In this document: piece by piece, positions 8,662 through 15,984 of the stretch
Layout: each line of letters opens with the position of its first letter
Position numbering within the stretch: the first letter of the stretch is position 1
Assembly (NCBI GenBank): GCA_964500415.1
Contig: CAZCOB010000045.1
Span: 1 to 18,469 of the forward strand
Direction of reading: 5' to 3'
Source: JAFGPF01 sp964500415
Lineage (GTDB): Bacteria > Chloroflexota > Dehalococcoidia > Dehalococcoidales > RBG-16-60-22
Length of the DNA: 18,469 nucleotides
Position numbers and translations under genes: made by a program
Notes under the pieces: model-generated
What the model saw: only the letters and a program-made list of their open reading frames with translations
Database searches by the model: none
What the model was told of the DNA's origin: nothing

Positions 8662-9582
8662 ATGAACCGAAAATTAATAATCGGCACCAGGGGCAGTCGG
8701 CTCGCCCTGATTCAGGCCGAATCAGTGGTGGATTTGATAAAACGGGCCAATCCGGGGCTGGAAATAGAGATTAAACAGATTGTTACCGCCGGCGACCGCG
8801 ACCGTTCCAACCCGCTCGACCGGATAGGCGTCGATGTCTTTATCAAAGAGATAGAAGATGCCCTGCTCGACGGCAGGATTGACATCGCCGTGCACAGCCT
8901 GAAAGATGTCCCCACGGAAATACCTGACGGTCTTCGTATCCTGGCGGTAACCGAAAGGCTTAACCCCGCCGACGTGCTGATATCCGATAATCGCAGGCTC
9001 GACGAGCTGCCTGCCGGTTCTAAAATAGGCACCGGCAGCCTGCGCCGCACGGCCCAACTTGCCGGATGCCGTCTTGGTTTACTGGCATGTCCGATAAGAG
9101 GAAATATTGATACCCGGCTACGCAAGGTTGCCGCAGGAGAATTCGATGGTATTATACTGGCAGCCGCTGCTCTCATTCGCCTCGGATGGCAGCACAAGAT
9201 AACCGAATATTTACCTCTCGACTCCTTCCTGCCGGCGGCGGGGCAGGGAACGCTGGCCATCGAGGCGCGGCAGGACGACCGAGAGATAGCAGATATAGTC
9301 TCACCGACTAATCACCAGCCGACATGGCGGAGTATCACGGCAGAGCGAGCCTTTCTTGAGGAGTTAGGGAGCGGCTGCCGGGCGCCGATTGGTGTTCTGG
9401 GTATGACTGATAACGATACCTATAAACTCGATGCGATGGTAGCCAGCCCTGACGGGCGTGAGGTAAAGCGTGCCTCGGTGGAGGATAACGCCCTATCGCC
9501 ACAGGAACTAGGAATCCGGCTGGCGCAAAAACTCCTGGCGATGGGTGCTGATAAACTAATAAAAGAAGCCAGGCCGTTATGA
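8662..9582 (+). CDS. hemC: Hydroxymethylbilane synthase (porphobilinogen deaminase) HemC
   Basis: HemC links four porphobilinogen units into the linear tetrapyrrole hydroxymethylbilane. The 306-residue protein has the typical IGTRGSRLAL start (7-16), the catalytic Asp82 in HSLKDVPT (78-85), substrate-binding arginines in GSLRRTAQL and IRGNIDTRLRK (145-155), PAAGQGTLAIE (191-201) and Cys239 in GSGCRAPIG, which carries the dipyrromethane cofactor. All residues needed for activity appear present and the length is normal. It starts two bases after hemA, with AAGG upstream, and its stop codon overlaps the start of cobA-hemD in ATGA. That fits the short-lived product being passed directly to the HemD half encoded next. 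Confidence 0.97.
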   Translation: MNRKLIIGTRGSRLALIQAESVVDLIKRANPGLEIEIKQIVTAGDRDRSNPLDRIGVDVFIKEIEDALLDGRIDIAVHSLKDVPTEIPDGLRILAVTERLNPADVLISDNRRLDELPAGSKIGTGSLRRTAQLAGCRLGLLACPIRGNIDTRLRKVAAGEFDGIILAAAALIRLGWQHKITEYLPLDSFLPAAGQGTLAIEARQDDREIADIVSPTNHQPTWRSITAERAFLEELGSGCRAPIGVLGMTDNDTYKLDAMVASPDGREVKRASVEDNALSPQELGIRLAQKLLAMGADKLIKEARPL

Positions 9583-11099
9583 AAACAGGTAAAGTGTATC
9601 TTATCGGAGCAGGGCCGGGCGACCCCGGTCTCATTACGGTAAAGGGCCTCGAGTATCTCAGGAAGGCAGATGTCATCATCTATGACCGCCTGCTTGACGA
9701 CGGGTTACTCGATTCGACTGCCGCTGCCGCAGAGAGGATATACATGGGTAAAGCAGCGGGAGTACATAACAGGTCGCAAACCGAGATAAACCGGCTTCTG
9801 ATAGCAAAAGCAAGGGAGGGCAAGACGGTGGTACGTCTCAAGGGTGGAGACCCGTTCGTCCTCGGGAGGGGAGGCGAGGAGGCCAGGGTTCTGGCGAAGC
9901 ATGGTATTCCTTTTGAGGTGGTGCCGGGGATAACCTCGGCGATAGCCGTACCGGCCTATGCCGGCATACCAGTTACGCAGCGCGGGATAGCGTCTTCCTT
10001 TGCCGTCGTTACCGGTCATGAATACCCGGGCAAAGAGGAATCGAGTATCAACTGGAAGGGCCTGGCTACCGGGGTAGATACCATAATTTTCCTGATGGGG
10101 ATAAAGAATCTTCCGGAAATAGTCTCCAGGTTGATTGAGTTTGGTCGACCGTATGATATGCCGGTAGCGGTAATTAAAGATGGAACCAGATCCGAGCAAA
10201 AAACGGTAGTTGGCACTCTGAAGGATATCGCAGCCGGGGTGAAAGACGCACGTCTTACCCCTCCGGTCGTTATCGTCGTGGGAGAAGTTGTCAGGCTCAG
10301 AGATAAGCTACGCTGGTTTGACAATCGTCCACTATTTGGTAAGCGTATACTGGTCACCCGGTCGCGGCACCAGGCAAGTGCCTTAAGCCGTTTGCTCACC
10401 GAGCGTGGCGCTATGCCGATTGAGCTACCGGCAATTGACATACAGCCGGTCGGTGACAATTCCGAACTGGACCAGGCTATTACGAACCTGAAACGATACG
10501 ACTGGATAATCTTTACCAGTGTAAACGGTGTTGCCGCTTTCTGGAAGAGATTAACCGGCTTAAAGCTGGACAGCCGAGCGCTGGGTGGACGGCGTATCGG
10601 CGCTATCGGTCCGGCTACGGCTGAAGTCCTGGCATCCCGGGGAGTAATCCCCGACTATGTTCCAGATACCTACACCACCGAAGGCATTCTCGACGGTCTC
10701 GGGCAGCGGGAGGTTACCGGACAGCGCTTCCTGCTACCCCGGGCCGATATAGCGGATGAGGAGTTGGTTCGGGGAATCCGCAACTTTGGCGCCGAAGTAT
10801 GCGAGGTAACCACTTACCATACACTTCCGGCTACCGAGTCTATCGCCGAAGCCAGGCGAATGCTCATCGCAGGAGAAATTGACGTCATCGCCTTCACCAG
10901 TTCGTCGATGGTAACCAATCTGGTAACGGTCTTCCAGGGTGAACCTATGCCGTTAAAACGGGTAAAAATTGCCTGCATCGGTCCTAAAACGGCTGAGGTT
11001 GTCGTCGGGGCCGGGCTTAAAGTGGATATTCTAGCCGGCGAAGCAACTGTACCAGGTCTGGTGGCAACGATAGAAGACTACTTTGGAGAGAAACGGTAA
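9579..11099 (+). CDS. cobA-hemD: Fused CobA-HemD: uroporphyrinogen III C-methyltransferase / uroporphyrinogen III synthase
   Basis: This bifunctional protein of 506 residues makes and then methylates uroporphyrinogen III. The CobA half (about 1-243) adds methyl groups at C2 and C7 to give precorrin-2. It has VYLIGAGPGDPGLITVKG (6-23), VVRLKGGDPFVLGRGGEE (84-101), VPGITSAIAVPAYAGIPVT (115-133) and FLMGIKNL. The HemD half (about 252 to the end) closes and inverts ring D of hydroxymethylbilane. It begins with GKRILVTRSRHQA and includes the loosely conserved FTSVNGVAAF, IGPATAEVL and AFTSSSMVTN segments of that family. The fusion is known in several anaerobic bacteria and couples ring closure to the branch leading to corrinoids and sirohaem. 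The start overlaps the hemC stop (ATGA), and the stop shares one base with the hemB start. Confidence 0.95.
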   Translation: MKTGKVYLIGAGPGDPGLITVKGLEYLRKADVIIYDRLLDDGLLDSTAAAAERIYMGKAAGVHNRSQTEINRLLIAKAREGKTVVRLKGGDPFVLGRGGEEARVLAKHGIPFEVVPGITSAIAVPAYAGIPVTQRGIASSFAVVTGHEYPGKEESSINWKGLATGVDTIIFLMGIKNLPEIVSRLIEFGRPYDMPVAVIKDGTRSEQKTVVGTLKDIAAGVKDARLTPPVVIVVGEVVRLRDKLRWFDNRPLFGKRILVTRSRHQASALSRLLTERGAMPIELPAIDIQPVGDNSELDQAITNLKRYDWIIFTSVNGVAAFWKRLTGLKLDSRALGGRRIGAIGPATAEVLASRGVIPDYVPDTYTTEGILDGLGQREVTGQRFLLPRADIADEELVRGIRNFGAEVCEVTTYHTLPATESIAEARRMLIAGEIDVIAFTSSSMVTNLVTVFQGEPMPLKRVKIACIGPKTAEVVVGAGLKVDILAGEATVPGLVATIEDYFGEKR

Positions 11100-12100
11100 T
11101 GGCTAAATATCCTCAGTTACGTCTGCGCCGCCTGCGTCGAACCGAGGCGTTAAGAGCTTTAATCCGGGAAACCCGGGTTGATGTTGGCGACCTTGTTTAC
11201 CCCATGTTCGTTATCGAGGGTAAGGGCATAAAGCAGGAAATTTCCTCTATGCCGGGCATCTTTCGTCACTCGCCGGACCGACTACCGGCAGAAGTGGAAG
11301 AGGTTGCCGGACTTAAGATTCCCGCCGTTTTGCTCTTCGGCATACCACAGGACAAGGACGAAACCGGCTCATCTGCTTGTAAGCCGGACGGAGTCGTACA
11401 GAAGGCGATACGAGTTATCAAGAGTATGGCACCTGAGCTTCTGGTGATAACCGATGTCTGTCTCTGTGAATACACCAGCCACGGACACTGTGGCATCGTG
11501 ACCAACGCTGCCGTTGACAACGACCGGACATTGCCCCTGTTATCGAAAACGGCGTTATCTCACGCCGAGGCCGGCGCTGATATCGTCGCTCCTTCCGACA
11601 TGATGGACGGTCGGGTGAAGGTAATCAGGGAAGCTCTCGATGAAAATAGCTACGAGCATATACCCATTCTTTCCTATGCCGCCAAGTACGCTTCAGCCTT
11701 CTACGGGCCGTTCCGGGAGGCGGCAGAATCGACTCCACAGTTCGGCGACCGCCGTTCCTACCAGATGGACCCGCCTAACGCGAGAGAGGCACTGCGGGAG
11801 GTGGAACAGGACATTTCAGAGGGTGCCGACATCATCATGGTCAAGCCCGCCTTAGCTTACCTGGACGTGATAGGCAAGGTACGCGATGCTTTTAACTGTC
11901 CCCTGGCTGCCTATAATGTCAGCGGTGAGTACGCCATGGTGAAAGCCGCCTGCCGGCAGGGCTGGCTGGACGAACAACAGGTAGTACTGGAAACCCTGAC
12001 GGCTATTAAGAGGGCCGGGGCAGATATTATTTTGACCTACCATGCCAAAGATGCTGCCCGATGGCTGCAAACGGCATCAGGAGACACTCGTGAAACTTGA
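11099..12100 (+). CDS. hemB: Porphobilinogen synthase (5-aminolevulinate dehydratase) HemB
   Basis: HemB condenses two 5-aminolevulinate molecules into porphobilinogen. The 333-residue protein carries both Schiff-base lysines, Lys196 in SYAAKYASAFYGPF and Lys249 in IIMVKPALAYLD. It also carries a cysteine-type metal site, Cys121, Cys123 and Cys131, in DVCLCEYTSHGHCG, which points to a zinc-using enzyme rather than the Asp-rich magnesium type. APSDMMDGRV (164-173) and the active-site loop QFGDRRSYQMDP (214-225) are also present. The ATG overlaps the cobA-hemD stop by one base, with GAGAAACGG just before it. The end overlaps hemL by 11 bases. It is complete and ordinary. Confidence 0.96.
   Translation: MAKYPQLRLRRLRRTEALRALIRETRVDVGDLVYPMFVIEGKGIKQEISSMPGIFRHSPDRLPAEVEEVAGLKIPAVLLFGIPQDKDETGSSACKPDGVVQKAIRVIKSMAPELLVITDVCLCEYTSHGHCGIVTNAAVDNDRTLPLLSKTALSHAEAGADIVAPSDMMDGRVKVIREALDENSYEHIPILSYAAKYASAFYGPFREAAESTPQFGDRRSYQMDPPNAREALREVEQDISEGADIIMVKPALAYLDVIGKVRDAFNCPLAAYNVSGEYAMVKAACRQGWLDEQQVVLETLTAIKRAGADIILTYHAKDAARWLQTASGDTRET
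12079..12083 (+). promoter_or_regulatory. Ribosome binding site that fixes the hemL start
   Basis: AGGAG inside the 3' end of hemB lies six bases before the GTG at 12090. The frame is open further upstream to an ATG at 12042, but that start would add 16 residues unlike any HemL N-terminus and has no comparable site before it. The spacing therefore decides for the GTG start. Confidence 0.8.
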
Positions 12101-13376
12101 AAATTCCCGGAGACTCTATCAGGAGGCACAACAATATTTGCCGGGTGGAGTGGACAGCCCGGTGCGTGCTTTTAAAGCTGTTGGTGGAATACCACCTTTC
12201 ATCGTTAGAGGACAAGGTTCCAGGGTTTATGACGCGGATGGTAATGAGTATATTGATTACGTAGGTTCCTGGGGGGCTCTGATTCTGGGGCATTCGCACC
12301 CTCAGATTGTCGAGGCAGTGAAGAATGCGGCGGAGAGAGGCACCAGCTTCGGAGCACCAACCGAGTTGGAGACGACTCTGGCTAAGATGATTTGCTCCGC
12401 CATACCCTCTATTGAAATGCTCCGGTTCGTCAACTCCGGCACAGAGGCAACCATGACGGCCCTCCGGCTGGCAAGGGCGTTTACAAATCGGGATAAGATA
12501 GTAAAATTTACCGGTGGCTACCACGGCCACGCCGATGGATTGCTGGTCAAGGCTGGTTCAGGAATGGCGACGCTGAGTCTGCCTAATTCTCCCGGTGTAC
12601 CAGCCACCTATGCGCAGAATACACTGGTGGCATCATATAATGATATCAGCACGGTAGAGCGTCTTTTCAAGCGTCACGCCGGAGAGATTGCTGCTGTTAT
12701 CATCGAACCGGTAGCTGCCAATATGGGTGTAGTGCCGCCGCGTACCGGCTTTCTGGACGGGCTACGTCAATTAACCAGCGAGCACGGTGCTCTACTCATA
12801 TTCGATGAAGTTATCACCGGTTTTCGGGTCGCCTATGGAAGTTCCCAGGACCTCTATCATATTACACCAGACCTTACCTGTCTGGGTAAGATTGTCGGCG
12901 GTGGTCTGCCGGTAGGAGCCTATGGAGGCAGACGAGAAATTATGGAGATGGTAGCGCCAACGGGGCCGGTATATCAGGCTGGTACACTATCGGGAAATCC
13001 GCTGGCGATGACAGCGGGTATCGAGACGTTGAAAGTCCTGGGACAACCGGGGGTATATGAACGTTTGAACAGGCAGGCCTCTTCATTGGAACGAGGGATA
13101 AACGAGGCGGTCGCTTCAGCCAACTTGAGGGCCAGAGTTACCCGCGTTTCTTCACTGCTTACCGTCTTTTTCACCGGTAATCCGGTATTCGATTATGAAT
13201 CTGCTGCGGGCTCCGATAAAGGTTTGTTTGCCGCTTTCTTCCAGCAAGTTTTATCGCGGGGTATCTACTGGCCGCCGTCACAATTTGAAGCGGCTTTCAT
13301 TTCCCTGGCACACAGCGATGAGGATATTCAACGCACTGTCGAGGCTGTCGGTGATGCTTTTCAATATCTATTTTGA
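12090..13376 (+). CDS. hemL: Glutamate-1-semialdehyde 2,1-aminomutase HemL
   Basis: HemL is a pyridoxal-phosphate enzyme that converts glutamate-1-semialdehyde to 5-aminolevulinate, completing the C5 route begun by HemA. From the GTG start the protein has 428 residues, the normal family length. It begins with the typical series LYQEAQQYLPGGVDSPVRAF. Key parts are FVNSGTEATM (113-122), GGYHGHADG (142-150), FDEVITGFR with the cofactor-binding Asp239 (238-246) and the PLP lysine Lys267 in LGKIVGGGLPVGAYGG. The first 11 bases overlap hemB, so translation is probably coupled. It is the last gene of the operon; the next gene is on the opposite strand and ends 31 bases away. The HemA/HemL pair shows that this organism uses the C5 route. 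Confidence 0.96.
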   Translation: MKLENSRRLYQEAQQYLPGGVDSPVRAFKAVGGIPPFIVRGQGSRVYDADGNEYIDYVGSWGALILGHSHPQIVEAVKNAAERGTSFGAPTELETTLAKMICSAIPSIEMLRFVNSGTEATMTALRLARAFTNRDKIVKFTGGYHGHADGLLVKAGSGMATLSLPNSPGVPATYAQNTLVASYNDISTVERLFKRHAGEIAAVIIEPVAANMGVVPPRTGFLDGLRQLTSEHGALLIFDEVITGFRVAYGSSQDLYHITPDLTCLGKIVGGGLPVGAYGGRREIMEMVAPTGPVYQAGTLSGNPLAMTAGIETLKVLGQPGVYERLNRQASSLERGINEAVASANLRARVTRVSSLLTVFFTGNPVFDYESAAGSDKGLFAAFFQQVLSRGIYWPPSQFEAAFISLAHSDEDIQRTVEAVGDAFQYLF

Positions 13377-13392
13377 TATTTATTATATTTTA
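13363..13392 (+). terminator. Weak candidate terminator after hemL
   Basis: AATATC (13363-13368) and GATATT (13375-13380) form a perfect 6-bp inverted repeat with a 6-base loop spanning the hemL stop codon, followed by an AT-rich stretch with several Ts. It sits between two convergent genes, where a terminator is expected. The stem is all A-T except one G-C pair, so it is weak. A factor-dependent end is just as likely. Confidence 0.25.
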
Positions 13393-13407
13393 GCTACTGC
13401 ACTTTAA

Positions 13408-14100
13408 TTATCTATTTGAAGCGGCGGGTTTATTCTTGCCTATCCGGGTATATAGCTCTTCCGGTATATCCGCGGGGTTCTTGTAAAAGACGAACTGGCA
13501 GGAATCGCGGTATATCGGCTCAGTCACCAGGTGGACCGACCCGAAATTGCCGGTGTTTTCGATGTCCAGCGTCTCCATCACCGGACAGTGCACGCAGTAG
13601 ATGGGGAAGTCTTTCATGCCCCAGGTGATGCGGTGAGGCTCTTTCACCCTGGACAGGCCGACTTCCGGCTTATAGCCATCTTTCTGGATTATCCTCTCTC
13701 CGGAGCCGCACGGCCTCATGGTCAGGCTGACCTTCTCATCATCCTCCTTGATGGTTATAGGCTGCATATGTCCTCGCAGACTTTTGGCCAGGTGTTCCAC
13801 CCGCGAACGGAAGTCAGTCTTCTCCGGCGGCTTGAAAACAACCTTAGCTTCGATGGTATGTGCTTCTCTCTCAGCCTCTTCCACAGCGTCAATCCCGTAA
13901 TTTTTATATATGTAGGTCAGCAGGCCGGAAACCCAGAACATGTAGCCATCGTGGAGGTGGTTGTACTCCTGGTGCATCCTGTTAACCAGTTCTCTGGCCT
14001 TCTCTTTATTTCCGGCGTCGATGGCCTCCATAACCAGGTCCAGCGTCCGTGTCCCCATTTCTTTAAGTTCCTTGTCGGTGAATACCCTTTTACTGTTCAT
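13408..14100 (-). CDS. Conserved-looking protein of unknown function with four cysteines
   Basis: I do not recognise this 230-residue protein with certainty. The N-terminal third (about 8-85) reads as helical and charged (KELKEMGTRTLDLVMEAID, then HLHDGYMFWVSGLLTYIYKN). The C-terminal half holds RPCGSGERI (Cys131), YCVHCPVME (Cys169, His171, Cys172) and DSCQFVFYKNP (Cys201). That arrangement could bind a metal or cluster, or act catalytically. The HCP segment and the closing C-x-F-x-F/Y-x-K pattern faintly recall the L-2-amino-thiazoline-4-carboxylic acid hydrolase-like family, but this is only a resemblance. It has no signal peptide and is probably cytoplasmic. GGAGA precedes the ATG by about 11 bases. 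It is a single gene, convergent with hemL and divergent from the sipW-like locus. Confidence 0.8.
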   Translation of the reverse strand: MNSKRVFTDKELKEMGTRTLDLVMEAIDAGNKEKARELVNRMHQEYNHLHDGYMFWVSGLLTYIYKNYGIDAVEEAEREAHTIEAKVVFKPPEKTDFRSRVEHLAKSLRGHMQPITIKEDDEKVSLTMRPCGSGERIIQKDGYKPEVGLSRVKEPHRITWGMKDFPIYCVHCPVMETLDIENTGNFGSVHLVTEPIYRDSCQFVFYKNPADIPEELYTRIGKNKPAASNR

Positions 14101-14172
14101 GGCTGATTGAATCTCCTTTTCGCGGTATTATTACAGTACTCCCATAGGTGGTTACGGCTGACTTCCGCCATC

Positions 14173-14202
14173 ACAATATCCTGAACTACTTTCTCCTGTC
14201 AA
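14173..14202 (-). promoter_or_regulatory. Candidate sigma-70-type promoter for the minus-strand gene
   Basis: On the minus strand, TTGACA (14197-14202) matches the -35 consensus perfectly. It is followed 18 bases later by TATTGT (14173-14178), which matches four of six -10 positions. Transcription would start about 65 bases before the ATG at 14100. The call is inference from consensus only. Confidence 0.4.
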
Positions 14203-14205
14203 ATA

Positions 14206-14244
14206 GACCACTGGCGCTGACCTTTTCCATTATAATAAGTGGTC
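14206..14244. promoter_or_regulatory. 7-bp inverted repeat upstream of the minus-strand promoter
   Basis: GACCACT (14206-14212) and AGTGGTC (14238-14244) are perfect inverted copies, 25 bases apart. The left arm begins four bases from the candidate -35 box of the divergent gene. The position suits an activator or repressor site, but a repeat this short can arise by chance. Confidence 0.25.
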
Positions 14245-14522
14245 ATCTATGCCTCTTCTTTCGAACCGTTTCACATATGGCAACTGCAACATAGTCTTTG
14301 CCTGTGAAATTATCAACACTTACTTTTTAAGCTGTGCGTTCCAGTTCCATTACAATGCGGTATTAAGCTAAAGGTGAATTAACTTTTTATCTGCAACTAT
14401 TGTGATTAAAATGTCGGCTTTATTAGTTTAACCAAATGATAGAGTCGGGTTAGTAGGTATATAGTAGCCGAAAACCCAATGTGAACGCTTACCTAAAAAA
14501 TAAAGTAATACTCAGCAATAAT

Positions 14523-14535
14523 GGGGATTATCCCC
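14523..14535. promoter_or_regulatory. GGGGA-TTA-TCCCC dyad
   Basis: This perfect 5-bp inverted repeat with a 3-base centre is a GC-rich island in AT-rich DNA. It lies about 120 bases upstream of the sipW-like gene. It could be an operator half-site pair or a small hairpin. There is no T-run, so it is not a typical terminator. Confidence 0.3.
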
Positions 14536-14572
14536 CACCTTTTCCATACCTCCGTTTTATTACAATGTTCAA

Positions 14573-14604
14573 TATACGTATACACGCGTTTTGTACGCGT
14601 ATAT
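14573..14604. promoter_or_regulatory. Overlapping dyads around ACGCGT upstream of the sipW-like gene
   Basis: TATACGTATA (14573-14582) is a perfect 10-bp palindrome. It overlaps a second dyad, ATACACGCGT (14580-14589) and ACGCGTATAT (14595-14604), which match at nine of ten paired positions around TTTGT. The whole block ends 53 bases before the sipW-like start codon. This is the best operator candidate for the surface locus. Confidence 0.4.
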
Positions 14605-14657
14605 GCTGGTGCATTTTTTAACGGGAAAAATAAGCAGGTGTTGTAATAGAGAATAAC

Positions 14658-15191
14658 ATGTCAAGTAGATATCTTTTAAAACTACTTAAAATAGTAGCGT
14701 CTACGGCGCTTATTGTCTTTATAGGTATAATGGCGTTCTTTTTCATATCAGAAGACTACAATGCTTTTATAGTGTTAAGCGACAGTATGAAACCAGCGAT
14801 AAGTAGTGGTGACCTGGTACTCGTCGGGCTGCCGAATCGGCCGTTTGTAGATGAAATAAAGCCGGATTCCATTATTACTTACCGGCATAACGAAAACCTG
14901 GTGACTCACCGCATTGTTACCGTTACCGCGGACACGCTGGTCACCAAAGGTGATGCTATGGAAGGTCCGGACCCCTGGCTCGTATCCAGATTAGATGATC
15001 TGGAAGGCTGCTATATTACCCACATTCCTTACGTGGGTAAATTTAGTACGTTTATCAGGACCAAAACAGGCTGGTTTCTCACTGTTATTCTACCTGCCCT
15101 GTTTCTTTTGGCACTGATTATCAAAGAAATCGTTAAAGAGGCTCTTAAAGAAAATAAACCCTGGTTAAAAGGAGGTCGTATAAGATATTGA
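14658..15191 (+). CDS. sipW: SipW-type signal peptidase I (Ser/His, ER/archaeal type)
   Basis: This membrane peptidase of 177 residues is expected to cleave signal peptides of the TasA-like proteins encoded downstream. An N-terminal membrane helix (about 10-30) is followed by the serine motif VLSDSMKPAISSGDLVLV (39-56), with catalytic Ser43. The second catalytic position is His84 in VTHRIV instead of the lysine of the common bacterial enzyme, which defines the SipW/Sec11 class. TKGDAMEGPDP (96-106) supplies the conserved Asp99. A C-terminal membrane helix (about 138-158) precedes a basic tail, so both ends should lie in the cytoplasm. The ATG at 14658 has only a weak site (AGGTG, about 17 bases away). 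It is the first gene of the surface locus. Length and motifs suggest an active enzyme. Confidence 0.9.
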   Translation: MSSRYLLKLLKIVASTALIVFIGIMAFFFISEDYNAFIVLSDSMKPAISSGDLVLVGLPNRPFVDEIKPDSIITYRHNENLVTHRIVTVTADTLVTKGDAMEGPDPWLVSRLDDLEGCYITHIPYVGKFSTFIRTKTGWFLTVILPALFLLALIIKEIVKEALKENKPWLKGGRIRY

Positions 15192-15252
15192 AAGAACGCA
15201 TTATATAAAAAACAACACCGGTGAAATAAATTTATGATTGTAAAATCAGGAG

Positions 15253-15260
15253 AAAGGAGG
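15253..15260 (+). promoter_or_regulatory. Very strong ribosome binding site before the first TasA-like gene
   Basis: AAAGGAGG lies eight bases before the ATG at 15269. It is the best match to the 16S anti-Shine-Dalgarno sequence seen in the window and is far stronger than the site for the sipW-like gene. This would suit high output of a structural protein from a transcript shared with its peptidase. Confidence 0.8.
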
Positions 15261-15268
15261 AGGATGGG

Positions 15269-15889
15269 ATGAAAAAGATACTCGGTCTAACAATATCCGC
15301 TCTTCTGGTCATAGGAGCCGTCGGAGGTGGCACATACGCTTTCTTCACCGATACCGAATCCAGCCCGAATAACACCCTGACGGCGGGCACCTTAGACCTG
15401 AACATTGACGGCGGAGATATAGGGGTTACTACATTAAGTGTCGGTAACGTCGCTCCGGGTGATTCCGGGGGCGATAATAGCACGCTGACTAATAGCGGCA
15501 GCCTGTCCGGTGAACTGGATATCTCGACTTCCGCTGCAGCCAACACGCCGGGAGGGGGCGGTGGCGAATATGAAGGCGGCAGTGGCGAACTCGGCGCCAG
15601 TGCCAATATAACCATGTTCATTGATGTAGACCAGGATAGCGCCTGGTCATCCGGGGATATCGGCCTTAAATCTGATAACACCACCTATAGTCACCCTACT
15701 GCTCTGGCCTATGACACCATCGATAATTTTGCCAGCAAGAGCTGGAACGCAGTCGAGACGATGGTGGCGACAGCATCAGATGACTTTACAGTTCTGTGGG
15801 AGATACCAACTGATGTGGATAACACCATTCAGGGCGATAGTGTCAGTGTCAACGTGACTTTCGTTCTGGAACAGGCCGCTGTAGACTAA
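15269..15889 (+). CDS. TasA/camelysin-like exported protein 1 with SipW-type signal
   Basis: This 206-residue secreted protein is probably a fibre or surface subunit. MKKILG and a hydrophobic stretch lead to GTYAFFTDTESSPNNTLTAG (21-40), the motif recognised by SipW-type peptidases; cleavage is expected near residues 24-26. TLDLNI and NVAPGDSG (60-67) follow, then TLTNSGSLSGEL, as in TasA and camelysin first strands. A glycine-rich loop (95-106) interrupts the fold. FIDVDQDSAWSSGDIG (117-132) has the acidic spacing seen in calcium loops. The end, WEIPTDVDNTIQGDSVSVN (177-195), is the conserved closing segment of this family. It follows the sipW-like gene by 77 bases. A TasA-type role is inferred; the export signal is clear. 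Confidence 0.85.
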   Translation: MKKILGLTISALLVIGAVGGGTYAFFTDTESSPNNTLTAGTLDLNIDGGDIGVTTLSVGNVAPGDSGGDNSTLTNSGSLSGELDISTSAAANTPGGGGGEYEGGSGELGASANITMFIDVDQDSAWSSGDIGLKSDNTTYSHPTALAYDTIDNFASKSWNAVETMVATASDDFTVLWEIPTDVDNTIQGDSVSVNVTFVLEQAAVD

Positions 15890-15918
15890 AACCATATACA
15901 CCGGTAACACCTCTTAAA

Positions 15919-15941
15919 GTACGCTGATATTACAGCAGTAC
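15919..15941 (+). other. Stem-loop between the two TasA-like genes
   Basis: GTACGCTG (15919-15926) can pair with CAGCAGTAC (15933-15941), leaving one bulged A and a 6-base loop (ATATTA). No T-run follows, so it is not a standard terminator. A structure here could stabilise the upstream message or reduce read-through, giving unequal amounts of the two proteins. Confidence 0.3.
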
Positions 15942-15984
15942 GATATCCAGCTATTATACTTTCACTTATTTGGTGGGTATCTCT

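Larger units (their letters stand above)
14101..14657. other. Gene-free divergent control region
   Basis: This spacer of about 560 bases separates the minus-strand unknown gene from the sipW-like gene. It is clearly richer in A and T than the operon to its left. I find no convincing gene on either strand; the longest ATG frame noticed is 40 codons with poor start context. It holds a plausible minus-strand promoter, a 7-bp inverted repeat just upstream of it, a GGGGA/TCCCC dyad, and a pair of overlapping dyads around ACGCGT close to the sipW-like gene. I could not choose a confident -35/-10 pair for the plus strand. Confidence 0.6.

Noticed and set aside
12042..12089. Upstream extension of hemL to an ATG at 12042
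   Set aside because: The added 16 residues do not resemble HemL, and AGGAG with correct spacing favours the GTG at 12090.
13531..14106. Long plus-strand frame opposite the minus-strand unknown gene
   Set aside because: It is a shadow of the minus-strand gene. That gene has a ribosome site, a plausible promoter and cysteine motifs; the plus frame has none.
14249..14371. 40-residue ATG frame in the divergent spacer
   Set aside because: It has no ribosome site, an unusual composition rich in Asn, Phe and Cys, and no motif. It is consistent with a chance frame in AT-rich DNA.
15215..15905. ACACCGGT repeated before each TasA-like gene (15215-15222 and 15898-15905)
   Set aside because: An 8-base match is weak, and ACCGG-type strings are frequent throughout this window, so it was not called as a shared operator.
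15970..15984. TTG or GTG start for TasA-like protein 2
   Set aside because: GGTGGG is correctly spaced for the ATG at 15985, which also gives a normal signal peptide.
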